This document shows positions 19,937 to 28,594 of a DNA stretch of 34,252 nt, in pieces. Below the pieces are notes generated by a model, which saw only the letters and a program-made list of their open reading frames with translations, had not been told where the DNA came from and did not search any database. Numbering within the stretch: position 1 is the stretch's first letter; each line of letters begins with the position of its first letter. The translations under genes were made by a program, and so were the position numbers. The stretch comes from Chloroflexota bacterium (GTDB lineage Bacteria > Chloroflexota > Limnocylindria > Limnocylindrales > Limnocylindraceae): assembly GCA_003670745.1 (NCBI GenBank), contig QWQR01000007.1, forward strand, positions 1 through 34,252, written 5' to 3'.

Positions 19937-20762
19937 CGAGGGTGAACGAAGCGATCAGCGCCACGGGGAGCGCGAGCAGCAGGCTATCGATGCGATCGAG
20001 CACGCCGCCGTGACCAGGGATCAGCGTTGACGCGTTCTCGGCACGAGCGGCCCGCTTGATCATCGATTCGAGCAGGTCTCCACCCTCGGCGGCCACCGCG
20101 GTGAGCGCCCCCCAGAAGATCCCCCAGAGCGGCGAAGCGTCGAGGAGCAGCACTGCGACGAGCGCACTCGCAACCGCTGCCACGGCAACGCCACCGACGA
20201 GGCCCTCGATGCTCTTCTTCGGCGAGAGGCTTGGCGCAAGCTTGCGTCGACCGTATCGGCGTCCAATCAAATAGGCGCCAGAGTCGGCGCCCCAAACAAC
20301 TGCGAGGAGCCACGCGAGAAGTGGCGCGGGGAAGCCGACGCGTGCCGAGGCGAGCGCTGGCAACAGCAGCAGCGGTGAGAGCCAGAGCGCCACCGTGAGA
20401 TCGGCGATCAACCCGTGCGCGCGCTCAAGAATGTGGTCGTGATCAGCGTCGAGCAGCACGTAAAGCTCACCAGCGATGATCGATAGCGCAGCGATCGAGA
20501 GCACAACGATCGCCGCGCCCCCAGAGATCGCGCCGCCGAAGAGCGTTACGGAGAGCATCAGCGCAATGCGACGCTCCGACGCAGCACCGCTAAAGGCACC
20601 AAAGAGGTGCGCCCCCTCCCGCGACGCCAAGGCGATCAGGGCGAAGGTGACGAGGTAGGTTCCGAGCGGCCAGGCAAGGAGCAGGACGCCTGCAGGCACC
20701 ACGTAGAGCGCACCGCGGGCCCTCTCGCGCAACACGCTGTTCGCCAACACGCCGCTCATCAT
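19929..20762 (-). CDS. cdsA: Phosphatidate cytidylyltransferase
   Basis: Multi-TM; WGADSGAYLIGRRYGRRKLAPSLSPKKSIEGLVGG, GHGGVLDRIDSLLLALP. Confidence 0.95.
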   Translation of the reverse strand: MMSGVLANSVLRERARGALYVVPAGVLLLAWPLGTYLVTFALIALASREGAHLFGAFSGAASERRIALMLSVTLFGGAISGGAAIVVLSIAALSIIAGELYVLLDADHDHILERAHGLIADLTVALWLSPLLLLPALASARVGFPAPLLAWLLAVVWGADSGAYLIGRRYGRRKLAPSLSPKKSIEGLVGGVAVAAVASALVAVLLLDASPLWGIFWGALTAVAAEGGDLLESMIKRAARAENASTLIPGHGGVLDRIDSLLLALPVALIASFTLGG

Positions 20763-21508
20763 CGGCCGAACCGCCGCGGGCGATCAGCGTAGGCCTGCAG
20801 CGCGCGGTCGAGGTCCGCTGCGGTGAAGTCGGGCCAGAGGGTCGGCAGTGTGATCATCTCGGCATAGGCGGTCTGCCAGAGAAGGAAGTTCGAGAGGCGC
20901 TCTTCACCTCCGGTGCGAATGAGCAGATCTGGATCTGGGATTCCCTTCGTGTAAAGATGGGCGGCGACGCTCGCCTCGTCGATCGCCTCAGCCTTCACCC
21001 CAGAGCGGACGATCGCGCGGACCGCGTCAATGATCTCCGTCCTCCCTGCGTAGTTGAATGCCACATGGAGGTGCATTCTCCCGCCGGCGGCAGTGGTTGC
21101 ACACGCGGCGGCGATCCGTGCCGCAGCGTCTGCAGGGAGCTCATCCAGCCGGCCGAGGAAGTCGACGCTGATGTCGTTCTTGGCAAGCTCAGGCGTCTCG
21201 CGCTCGATGGTGCTCGCGAGAAGGGTAAAAAGCTGCGCGATCTCGCGATCGGCGCGCCCCCAGTTCTCACGGCTGAACGCATAGACGGTGAGGTGTTTGA
21301 TCCCCAGCTCTGCGGCACGGGTGACGACACCACGCAGCGCCTCGGTGCCAGCTGCATGCCCATCGAGCTCGTCAATGCCGCGGTCGCGGGCCCAACGTCG
21401 GTTGCCGTCCATGATGATCGCCACATGGCGCGGGGCAGCGCCAACCACCGCCTCAGCGTGGACGAGTGACGGAGCGTCTTCTGGTCGGCGCAGGCCGCCG
21501 TCGGTCAA
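20759..21508 (-). CDS. uppS: Isoprenyl (undecaprenyl) diphosphate synthase
   Basis: HVAIIMDGNRRWARDRG, DLLIRTGGEERLSNFLLWQTAYAEM. Confidence 0.96.
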   Translation of the reverse strand: MTDGGLRRPEDAPSLVHAEAVVGAAPRHVAIIMDGNRRWARDRGIDELDGHAAGTEALRGVVTRAAELGIKHLTVYAFSRENWGRADREIAQLFTLLASTIERETPELAKNDISVDFLGRLDELPADAAARIAAACATTAAGGRMHLHVAFNYAGRTEIIDAVRAIVRSGVKAEAIDEASVAAHLYTKGIPDPDLLIRTGGEERLSNFLLWQTAYAEMITLPTLWPDFTAADLDRALQAYADRPRRFGR

Positions 21509-22050
21509 CTCTCGAGGACCTCGCGCTCCTTCGATGCCAGCAACTTGTCGATCTCTGTCGTCTTCGCGTCGGTCAGCTTCTGGAGGGCGTCAAGGCGTCG
21601 ATGTGCCTCGTCGCTGCCGATCTCCTTATCCTTCTCGGCACGCTTCGCTGCCTCCTGCTCATCGCGTCGCACGTTACGGATCTCGATACGCGCCTCTTCG
21701 GCGCGCTTGTGCATCTGCTTCACCAAGTCTTTGCGTCGCTCTTCAGTCATCGAGGGAACGCGGAGGCGAATGACGCCGCCATCGACGGCGGGGGTCATGC
21801 CGAGCTGCGCGTTGTTCAGCGCCTTCTCGACCGCAGCGATCGCTCCAGGGTCGTATGGCTGGATCACGAGCAGCGTGCTCTCAGGGACGCTAATGCCTGC
21901 GAGCTGGTTGAGCGGCGTCGCGGCGCCGTAGTGCTCAACGACCACGCGCTCCACGAGCGAGGCGCTCGCCCGGCCGGTGCGGAATCCTCCTAGGTCGCGG
22001 CCGAACGCCTCGACCGCCTTTGCCATGCGCACGTCAACGCTCTCGCTCAT
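21505..22050 (-). CDS. frr: Ribosome recycling factor
   Basis: [48 protein letters not shown]. Confidence 0.96.
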   Translation of the reverse strand: MSESVDVRMAKAVEAFGRDLGGFRTGRASASLVERVVVEHYGAATPLNQLAGISVPESTLLVIQPYDPGAIAAVEKALNNAQLGMTPAVDGGVIRLRVPSMTEERRKDLVKQMHKRAEEARIEIRNVRRDEQEAAKRAEKDKEIGSDEAHRRLDALQKLTDAKTTEIDKLLASKEREVLES

Positions 22051-22778
22051 CGCTCCCCCTTCGAACTAATCATGGTTCCAACATCTTCGCCGCGCACGGC
22101 GCGCAGGATGTTCTCCGGCGCATCGAGATCAAAGACGACGATCGGTAGGTCGTTCTCCATGCAGAGCGAGACCGCCGCCGCATCGAGCACCTTCAACCCA
22201 TCTACGAGCACCTTCGTGTACGAGATCGCAGAGAAGCGCTTCGCGTCGGCGTGCTTCGCCGGATCCTTGTCGTAGACGCCGTCGACCTTCGTCGCCTTGA
22301 GCACCACCTCGGCGCCGATCTCCACGGCGCGTAGCGCCGCGGCGGTGTCGGTGGTGAAGTAGGGATTGCCGGTACCGGCGACGAAGACCACGACGCGCCC
22401 CTTCTCCATGTGGCGCTGCGCGCGACGTCGAATGTATGGCTCGGCGACCTCGTTCATGTCAATTGCCGTCATCACCCGCGTGGGGACCCCGGCGCGCTCG
22501 AGTGCATCTTGTAGCGCAAGGCCGTTCATGGCAGTGGCGAGCATGCCAATGTAGTCGGCAGTCGCGCGATCCATGCCGGTTGCGGCGCCTGCCATGCCGC
22601 GGAAGATATTGCCGCCACCGACCACGATGCCGACCTCAACGCCGAGATCGCGGACGCTGCGGACCTGCTCAGCGACGAAGGCGACGACCGCCGGGTCGAC
22701 GCCGTAGGGCTGTTCACCGAGAAGCGCCTCACCGGAGAGCTTGAGGAGGATCCGCCGGTAACGCGTCGCCCCGCTCAT
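22047..22778 (-). CDS. pyrH: UMP kinase
   Basis: [48 protein letters not shown]. Confidence 0.96.
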   Translation of the reverse strand: MSGATRYRRILLKLSGEALLGEQPYGVDPAVVAFVAEQVRSVRDLGVEVGIVVGGGNIFRGMAGAATGMDRATADYIGMLATAMNGLALQDALERAGVPTRVMTAIDMNEVAEPYIRRRAQRHMEKGRVVVFVAGTGNPYFTTDTAAALRAVEIGAEVVLKATKVDGVYDKDPAKHADAKRFSAISYTKVLVDGLKVLDAAAVSLCMENDLPIVVFDLDAPENILRAVRGEDVGTMISSKGER

Positions 22779-22806
22779 CGCATGCCTGCCGCGCCCGCGG
22801 CGGGGC

Positions 22807-23403
22807 TCAGAGCTCCTCGCCGAGCGCGTAGCGCACGAAGCGCCGAACGCGAATGTTCTCCCCGATGGTGGCGATGGCGTTGGTGATCAAACCGGCAACG
22901 CTCTGCTCGCCGTCACGGAAGGGCTGGTCAAGGAGGCACACCTCTTCGAACCACTTGCGCAGCTGCCCCTCAACGATCTGTGCGCGCACCGCCTCAGGCT
23001 TCTTAGCGAGCGCCTCATCGGCCTCGAGCTCCGCGCGCTTCGCAGCAAGCGTTGCGGCTGGGATCTGCTCCTGGCTCACGTAGAGCGGCGCCAGCCCAGC
23101 GATCTGCATCGCGATGTCGCGCACGAGCTTTTGGAACTGTTCGTTGCGAGCAACGAAGTCCGTCTCGCAGTTCACCTCGAGAAGTACGCCGACGCGACCC
23201 CCCGTATGAATGTACGAGGAGACGACCCCCTCACGAGCGTCGCGCCCCGCCTTCTTCGCCGCCGCCGCGAGTCCAGCCTCACGAAGCGTTGCGACCGCCT
23301 TCTCGACGTCGCCGCCAGCCTCTTCGAGTGCGCGTTTGCAATCCATGAAGCCCGCGCCGGTTCGCTCGCGAAGGTCCTTGACCGCCTCTGCGCTGATTGC
23401 CAT
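22807..23403 (-). CDS. tsf: Elongation factor Ts (short form)
   Basis: [44 protein letters not shown]. Confidence 0.96.
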   Translation of the reverse strand: MAISAEAVKDLRERTGAGFMDCKRALEEAGGDVEKAVATLREAGLAAAAKKAGRDAREGVVSSYIHTGGRVGVLLEVNCETDFVARNEQFQKLVRDIAMQIAGLAPLYVSQEQIPAATLAAKRAELEADEALAKKPEAVRAQIVEGQLRKWFEEVCLLDQPFRDGEQSVAGLITNAIATIGENIRVRRFVRYALGEEL

Positions 23404-23413
23404 GGCGAACCCC

Positions 23414-24286
23414 TTACGCGACCGGTGCGCCGCCAGAGGCGGGCGCCGCGGGCGGATCTTCGTCTGGCGAGAAGCTGAGCGTTCCCGTTGCGCTCATCGC
23501 GGCAACGAGATCGTCCTGCACGTCGGATGGGAGCTGCTGCGATTCGGCCTCGCCGGCGGCGGCGGCCGCCTCTTGCGCCTCGATCTCTGGGAGTCGCGCT
23601 GCGCGCTCTGCTGCACCCTCAATCGCTGCGTCGGCAACAGCCTTGCAGATCAACTTGATGCACTTGATCGCGTCATCGTTCACCGGGATCGGGTACGTGA
23701 GCTGGTCTGGGTTGACGTTGGTGTCGGCGGTGCCGACGACCGGGATCTGCAGCTTGTTCGCCTCGGTCGCCGCAAGCGTCTCGCGGCTCGGGTCGATGAT
23801 GAAGACCATCCCTGGGGCACGGCGCAGTCGGCGCATGCCGCCAAGGGTGCCGCGCAGCTTCTCGAGCTTGTCGCCGAGACGCGCCGCCTCCTTCTTCGAC
23901 ATGATCGCGAACTCGCCAGCCTGCTCTCGGGCCTCAAGCTGCTCCATGAGGGTGAGGCGCTTGCGAATCGTCTGGAAGTTCGTGAGCATCCCGCCGAGCC
24001 AACGCTTCGTCACGTATGGCTGGCCGGCGCGGGTCGCCTCTTCGGTGATTGGGCCCTGCGCTTGCTTCTTCGTTCCAACGAAGAGGATCGTCTCGCCGCT
24101 TGCGGCGCACGCGCGCACCGCGTCGAGGGCGACCGCGAGGTGCTGGGCACTCTTCGCGAGGTCGAGGATGTGGATCCCATTGCGCTGGGCGTAAATAAAT
24201 GGCGCCATCTTGGGGTTCCAGCGCTTCGTCTGGTGCCCGAAGTGCGCACCGACCTCGAGGAGGTCGCGCATCGTCACTGCTGCCAT
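23414..24286 (-). CDS. rpsB: 30S ribosomal protein S2
   Basis: [41 protein letters not shown] 24284-24286 with AAGGAG; upstream extension in the ORF track not supported. Confidence 0.95.
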   Translation of the reverse strand: MAAVTMRDLLEVGAHFGHQTKRWNPKMAPFIYAQRNGIHILDLAKSAQHLAVALDAVRACAASGETILFVGTKKQAQGPITEEATRAGQPYVTKRWLGGMLTNFQTIRKRLTLMEQLEAREQAGEFAIMSKKEAARLGDKLEKLRGTLGGMRRLRRAPGMVFIIDPSRETLAATEANKLQIPVVGTADTNVNPDQLTYPIPVNDDAIKCIKLICKAVADAAIEGAAERAARLPEIEAQEAAAAAGEAESQQLPSDVQDDLVAAMSATGTLSFSPDEDPPAAPASGGAPVA

Positions 24287-24307
24287 GGTTCTCCTTGCAC
24301 GGTTATT

Positions 24308-24357
24308 CCACCGCGGGACGTCGTCGCGACCCCGAAGGGCCACCGTTGCGGGACGTC
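24308..24357 (-). promoter_or_regulatory. Candidate S2 leader: two 15-bp repeats flanking a UUCG hairpin
   Basis: Minus strand GACGTCCCGCaacGGTGG - CCC-TTCG-GGG - GACGTCCCGCGGTGG just 5' of the rpsB SD. Confidence 0.4.
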
Positions 24358-24471
24358 TGACTCCGCGTGCGTTCTACCCGCCTTGCGGCGAGGGCCCCGT
24401 TTGCCGGGTGCCCGCAGATCCTACCACGAGCCCTCGACCCCTCCGCGGGCCGCTGGGCCATCGCTTCGGGC

Positions 24472-24846
24472 CTAGGTGATCCCTCGGATGAGCCGTAACC
24501 GTTCACCCCCATCGGGGCCGAGAACAAGGAGGAGGTCGATACGTTCAAGGGCCGGGAGCGCCTCGCGCTGGCGGCGGAGCGCCGCAACCTTGCGCGCGCC
24601 GAGAAGTTGCAGCGGGGTTGCTGCGCCTACCGAGGGTCTGCGACGCACCTCGACCGCGACGAGTCGCCAGCTGGGGTCGCGCGCAAGGAGGTCAATCTCA
24701 AGGCCAGCGAGACGGTGGTTGCGCACAAGGATGCTCCAACCGGATCGCTCGAGCGCCGCTGCGGCGATCTCCTCACCCGCTCGCCCACGGCGCTGACGCT
24801 CTCGATGCTGACGATCTCGCTGCTGGCGCTCTTGATCGCTCGTCAC
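24472..24846 (-). CDS. YraN/UPF0102 nuclease-fold protein (GTG start likely)
   Basis: RRGRAGEEIAAAALERSGWSILVRNHRLAGLEIDLLARDPSWRLVAVEVRRR; earlier ATG would lie inside rnhB. Confidence 0.85.
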   Translation of the reverse strand: MTSDQERQQRDRQHRERQRRGRAGEEIAAAALERSGWSILVRNHRLAGLEIDLLARDPSWRLVAVEVRRRPSVGAATPLQLLGARKVAALRRQREALPALERIDLLLVLGPDGGERLRLIRGIT

Positions 24847-24856
24847 CCGGTCAGTC

Positions 24857-25543
24857 TTACGTGGAGCGCTTACCCTCGGCACTCCATACGCCAAGCCGCG
24901 CGGCAACAGGGGCAAAGCTGCGGCGATGGTGCGGCGTCACGCCGATCGCATCGAGCGCGGCGAGATGGGCGGGCGCCGGATAGCCAACGTTTCGCTCCCA
25001 GGCGTACCCGGGGTATCGCACCGAGAGTCGGCGCATTAGGTCGTCACGCAGCACCTTCGCCACGATTGAGGCGCAGGCGATCGGATAAACGCTCACGTCG
25101 CCTCGCACGATCGTCGCATGGGGGCCGATGAGATCGCTGAGCTCTCGCGCCGCTGACCCGTCGACCAACGCAAAGTCGATTGGAGCGCCGCGGCGGCGAA
25201 CGAGCTGGGCGACGGCACGGCGCATTGCAAGGTGCGAGGCGGCGCGAGGATTGAGTCTCTCCACCTCTCGGGCCGAGGCGGCGCCAACGCCGATCGCGAC
25301 CGCTACGGCGCGAATGGCAACCGCGGCGCGTTGGCGCTGCAGTGGTGTGAGCGCCTTCGAGTCAGCGACGCCGCTGATCGGCTCACCAGCCGGCATGAGG
25401 ATCGCGCAGGCGACGACGGGTCCTGCAAGCGGGGCGAGGCCGACCTCATCGATGCCAATGACGGCGCGCTGCGGATGACCGTGATGAATTTCGAGGTCGC
25501 GGGTGGGAAGCTCGCGGCCGATACGCGGCCGCGCTGGCGTCAC
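24857..25543 (-). CDS. rnhB: Ribonuclease HII, variant substrate motif
   Basis: AVIGIDEVGLAPLAGPVVACAI, VADSKALTPLQR, ALVDG, CASIVAKVLRDDLM. Confidence 0.9.
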   Translation of the reverse strand: MTPARPRIGRELPTRDLEIHHGHPQRAVIGIDEVGLAPLAGPVVACAILMPAGEPISGVADSKALTPLQRQRAAVAIRAVAVAIGVGAASAREVERLNPRAASHLAMRRAVAQLVRRRGAPIDFALVDGSAARELSDLIGPHATIVRGDVSVYPIACASIVAKVLRDDLMRRLSVRYPGYAWERNVGYPAPAHLAALDAIGVTPHHRRSFAPVAARLGVWSAEGKRST

Positions 25544-26163
25544 TCCGGCGTCGCGTCCGTCGCAGCTGCGGCGTCGCCGCCCTCGGCCTCAGCCGCGGCG
25601 GTCGGTTCAGCGCTCGGCGCTGGTGCAGCCTCAACGGCCGGCTCGACGACGGTTTCAGTGACCGGCTCAGCGGTCGCAGTTGCGACAGCGGGGGCGGCGG
25701 CTGCCGCCGCGGCGGCGGTTGCCGCTTCAGCCGCGGCGCTGTCAGCGGCGGCCTTCGCAGCCTTTGCGCTCGCCTTTACGGCCTTCGCGGTTGCTACTGC
25801 TTCGGCGATCTCTGCGGCGTCACCCAACTTCTCGCGGAGCGAGGAGCGCTTGCCGACGCGATCACGCAGGAAGTAGAGCTGCGCGCGGTGTGAGATGCCG
25901 TGACGCACGACCTCAATGGAGTCGATGCGGGGGCTGTGCACCTTGAAGGTGCGCTCCACGCCAACGCCAGAGGCGATGCGACGAACGGTGATGGTGAGGC
26001 CGAGTCCGCCGCCGTGCATGCGCATGACGGTCCCCTCGAAGGTTTGGATTCGCTCGCGCGTACCCTCGACGACCTTCGCTGCGACCTTGACGGTGTCACC
26101 CGTCTTGATCTGCGGCAGGTCGGTCTTCATCTGTGCGTCGGTAAGGGCGCGAATGATGTCCAT
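25540..26163 (-). CDS. rplS: 50S ribosomal protein L19 with long Ala-rich C-terminal tail
   Basis: DTVKVAAKVVEGTRERIQTFEGTVMRMHGGGLGLTITVRRIASGVGVERTFKVHSPRIDSIEVVRHG then Ala-rich tail; 207 aa. Confidence 0.95.
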   Translation of the reverse strand: MDIIRALTDAQMKTDLPQIKTGDTVKVAAKVVEGTRERIQTFEGTVMRMHGGGLGLTITVRRIASGVGVERTFKVHSPRIDSIEVVRHGISHRAQLYFLRDRVGKRSSLREKLGDAAEIAEAVATAKAVKASAKAAKAAADSAAAEAATAAAAAAAAPAVATATAEPVTETVVEPAVEAAPAPSAEPTAAAEAEGGDAAAATDATPE

Positions 26164-26211
26164 TGGTCACTCCGATGTGGTGCGGCGGGAACCCTGCCGC
26201 GACGGACGGCG

Positions 26212-26217
26212 AGGATA
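26212..26217 (-). promoter_or_regulatory. Candidate extended -10 (TGC-TATCCT) upstream of rplS
   Basis: Minus strand CCTGTGCTATCCTCGCC in the trmD-rplS gap; resembles the nusA GTGCTATGAT. Confidence 0.35.
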
Positions 26218-26246
26218 GCACAGGGCTCAGCGGCCCTCGCTGGGCT

Positions 26247-26993
26247 CTAGCGCCCCCTCTCCCCCTCTGGGGCCTTGCCCTGCGGCTCTGCCGGCCGCCC
26301 TGGCGCACCGCCCCGACGCGCGGCGCTCCGCCGTGCCGCCTCGCCCTTCCGCCATGCCGCAACCGCACCATGATTCCCGGAGACGAGGATCTCGGGGACA
26401 CTGGCGCCGCGAAATTCAGGGGGCCGGGTGAACTGCGGATACTCGAGAAGCTCTGGGGTAGAGAACGACTCCTCGTCGAGTGAGGCGGCGTCGATCGATC
26501 CAGGGACGAGTCGAAGGATCGCGTCACAAAGTGCGATCGCAGCCGGCTCCCCTCCCGACAAGACGAAATCCCCCAGGCTCAACTCAAGGTCGACGTAGGC
26601 GCGCACGCGGTCATCGACGCCTTCGTAGCGCCCACACAAGATGATCAGGTGTCGACGCGCGGCAAGATCTCGCGCTCGCTCTTGGCGCAGCGTCTCACCG
26701 CCGGCATCGAGAAGGATCACCGTTGATTCTGGGGTGCGAAGCGCCTCGATCGCTGCGACGAGTGGTTCTGGGCGCAGCAGCATGCCGGCACCCCCACCGT
26801 AGGGGGCGTCGTCTACGGCACGATGCTTGCCGATCCCCCATTCACGCAGGTCGTGCGCTGTGAGCGTCGCAAGGCCGCGCTCAATGGCGCGCGCAGGGAT
26901 GCTCGCGGCGAGCGCTGCGGTGATCGTCTCAGGGAAGAGCGAGACGACATCAATGCGCAGCGCCGCCTCCCGTTGAGCCGTTCCGTCAGGCAC
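26247..26993 (-). CDS. trmD: tRNA (guanine-N1)-methyltransferase (GTG start likely)
   Basis: RIDVVSLFPETITAAL, DDAPYGGGAGMLL, ILCGRYEGVDDRV, LGDFVLSGGE. Confidence 0.94.
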   Translation of the reverse strand: MPDGTAQREAALRIDVVSLFPETITAALAASIPARAIERGLATLTAHDLREWGIGKHRAVDDAPYGGGAGMLLRPEPLVAAIEALRTPESTVILLDAGGETLRQERARDLAARRHLIILCGRYEGVDDRVRAYVDLELSLGDFVLSGGEPAAIALCDAILRLVPGSIDAASLDEESFSTPELLEYPQFTRPPEFRGASVPEILVSGNHGAVAAWRKGEAARRSAARRGGAPGRPAEPQGKAPEGERGR

Positions 26994-27642
26994 GCTCGCC
27001 CTCCTCGCCGCTCGCCGCCGCCGGCACGCCGCGCACGCCTCCGCGTCGCGGGCGCTGCTTCCGGTTCGGATCCTTGATGCGTGCTCGGCGCGGCTCGAGC
27101 TCCATGACGCTGAGGTCGGCGACGATGACCCCAGCACGCGGGTCGAACGTGGTGATAACAGACGCCACAGCAGGAAGATCAAGTTCTCCGCCGTCGGGGG
27201 TGCGAAGCAGATAGACCTCGGCGCCACCTGCGCGATAGCAATCGACGATCTCGCCGATCGGGTCGCCTGCTGCGTCGCGCACGGTGATGCCGATCACCTC
27301 GTCCCAAGAGATCGGATCGCTCGCCTTCGGTGCGACGGCGAGGGCGACCGTGAGGAAACGTCCGACGAGCGGCGTGGCCGCGTCGCGTGACTGCACCTCG
27401 CGAAAGCGCGCAAAACTCCCCGGCGCAGCTGGCTGGAAGTCATCGACCTTGAGGGTGCGTCCGTCGCCCTCGATGGTCAGGATTGACCCGATCGCAAAGC
27501 GCTCTTCGGGGCGGTCGGTAAGCATCTCGAGGCGGAGCGTTCCATCCAGGCCGCGGAGGCCGCGCACGCGCGCGACGCGCAGGTGCCGTTCGCTCTCAGC
27601 CGATCTCGAGGACGTAGTTCTCTCCGGTGCGGTTCGAGACAA
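26986..27642 (-). CDS. rimM: Ribosome maturation factor RimM (exact start uncertain)
   Basis: RVARVRGLRGLDGTLRLEMLTDRPEERFAIGSIL plus PRC-like domain; position between trmD and KH protein. Confidence 0.88.
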   Translation of the reverse strand: MSRTAPERTTSSRSAESERHLRVARVRGLRGLDGTLRLEMLTDRPEERFAIGSILTIEGDGRTLKVDDFQPAAPGSFARFREVQSRDAATPLVGRFLTVALAVAPKASDPISWDEVIGITVRDAAGDPIGEIVDCYRAGGAEVYLLRTPDGGELDLPAVASVITTFDPRAGVIVADLSVMELEPRRARIKDPNRKQRPRRGGVRGVPAAASGEEGERA

Positions 27643-27829
27643 CTTTCAGGAGGCTGCGCAACGCCTTGGCGATGCTGCCATTGCGGCCGATGACGCGACC
27701 CATGTCGTCCTCGTCGACGATCAGCCGCAGAACGATGGCATCGCCATCCTCTTCAACCTCGACGCTCACGCCGTCAGGATTGTCGGCGAGGGACTTTGCG
27801 ACGAATTCGACGAGCTGCGCTGCAGGCAC
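27596..27829 (-). CDS. khpA: KH-domain RNA-binding protein KhpA
   Basis: LVEFVAKSLADNPDGVSVEVEEDGDAIVLRLIVDEDDMGRVIGRNGSIAKALRSLL, 77 aa. Confidence 0.93.
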   Translation of the reverse strand: MPAAQLVEFVAKSLADNPDGVSVEVEEDGDAIVLRLIVDEDDMGRVIGRNGSIAKALRSLLKVVSNRTGENYVLEIG

Positions 27830-28360
27830 TTACGCCTCCGTTGCTGGCGCGTCAGCAGGGGCGGCTTCAGTGGCAGGTGCAGCGTCAGCGGCAGGTGCCG
27901 CTTCGGCGGCCGGGGCTGCATCAACGGCTGGAGCATCAGTGGCGCTCTCAACGACCGGCTCAGCGGCAACCTCTGCTGCGGCCGCCGCTTCAAGTGCGGC
28001 GTCTGCTGTCGGTGCGGCCTCAACCACGACGGTCTCTTCGACCTTCGCAGGGCGCGTGCCAGGCTTCGTGTAGCCGGCCTGTGCCGACTTCGGACCAGTC
28101 TTGCCGCCAAGGCTGTTTACGCCGGCGCGCGCCTTGCCGATGAGCTTCGTCACGACCTCGGAGGGCTGAGCCCCCTTGGCGATCCATGCATCAATCTTTG
28201 GCAGATCAAGGACGAGGGTGAGCGGCTCGGTGCGTGGGTTGTAGTGGCCGAGGATCTCAAGCGAGCGCCCATCACGTGGCGAGCGGCGGTCGGTCGCGAC
28301 GACGCGATACGACGGCTGACCAGTTGCACCGACGCGACTCAACCTGATACGAACGCTCAT
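27830..28360 (-). CDS. rpsP: 30S ribosomal protein S16 with long Ala/Glu/Pro-rich C-terminal tail
   Basis: MSVRIRLSRVGATGQPSYRVVATDRRSPRDGRSLEILGHYNPRTEPL; internal ATG with upstream GGAGG fits the S16 N-terminus. Confidence 0.94.
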   Translation of the reverse strand: MSVRIRLSRVGATGQPSYRVVATDRRSPRDGRSLEILGHYNPRTEPLTLVLDLPKIDAWIAKGAQPSEVVTKLIGKARAGVNSLGGKTGPKSAQAGYTKPGTRPAKVEETVVVEAAPTADAALEAAAAAEVAAEPVVESATDAPAVDAAPAAEAAPAADAAPATEAAPADAPATEA

Positions 28361-28435
28361 CCCTGTAGGTTCCTCCATGGGGCTCGACGCTTCGGCCGAG
28401 CCGGTGACCCCGGCAGACCGGGAAGTTGTCGTCGG

Positions 28436-28441
28436 ATCGTA
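28436..28441 (-). promoter_or_regulatory. Candidate -10 element TACGAT upstream of rpsP
   Basis: Minus strand CGGGTACGATCCG; leader to rpsP contains inverted repeats at 28381-28402 and 28401-28421. Confidence 0.25.
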
Positions 28442-28477
28442 CCCGCTCCGCGCGGTTGGCGCACTCCGACCCCGCCG

Positions 28478-28594
28478 CTACCGCCCGAGGAGCCCTGCCC
28501 CAGAGGCGGCGAGCAGGGCCGAGAGGAGCCCGACCCCAATCGCCAGAGCGGCAAGGAGCAGGGCGAGGAGGTTGTTTCCTGAGCGCTGACTCAT
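28478..28594 (-). CDS. 38-aa predicted single-TM small protein coupled to ffh
   Basis: Own translation: MSQRSGNNLLALLLAALAIGVGLLSALLAASGAGLLGR*; ATG overlaps ffh stop as ATGA, preceded by a G-run SD-like sequence. Below the ORF track size limit. Confidence 0.55.
   Translation of the reverse strand: MSQRSGNNLLALLLAALAIGVGLLSALLAASGAGLLGR

Noticed and set aside
23210-24475. 421-aa plus-strand ORF
   Set aside because: Antisense to tsf and rpsB, both certain; spurious.
28403-28421. Rho-independent terminator after the micro-ORF
   Set aside because: Five-bp stem CCGGT/ACCGG without a T-tract; too weak to call.
28361-28477. SRP 4.5S RNA in the ffh-rpsP gap
   Set aside because: Gap lacks the conserved SRP RNA apical loop (GGUCAGG...GGAAGCAGCC type sequence); only short inverted repeats present.
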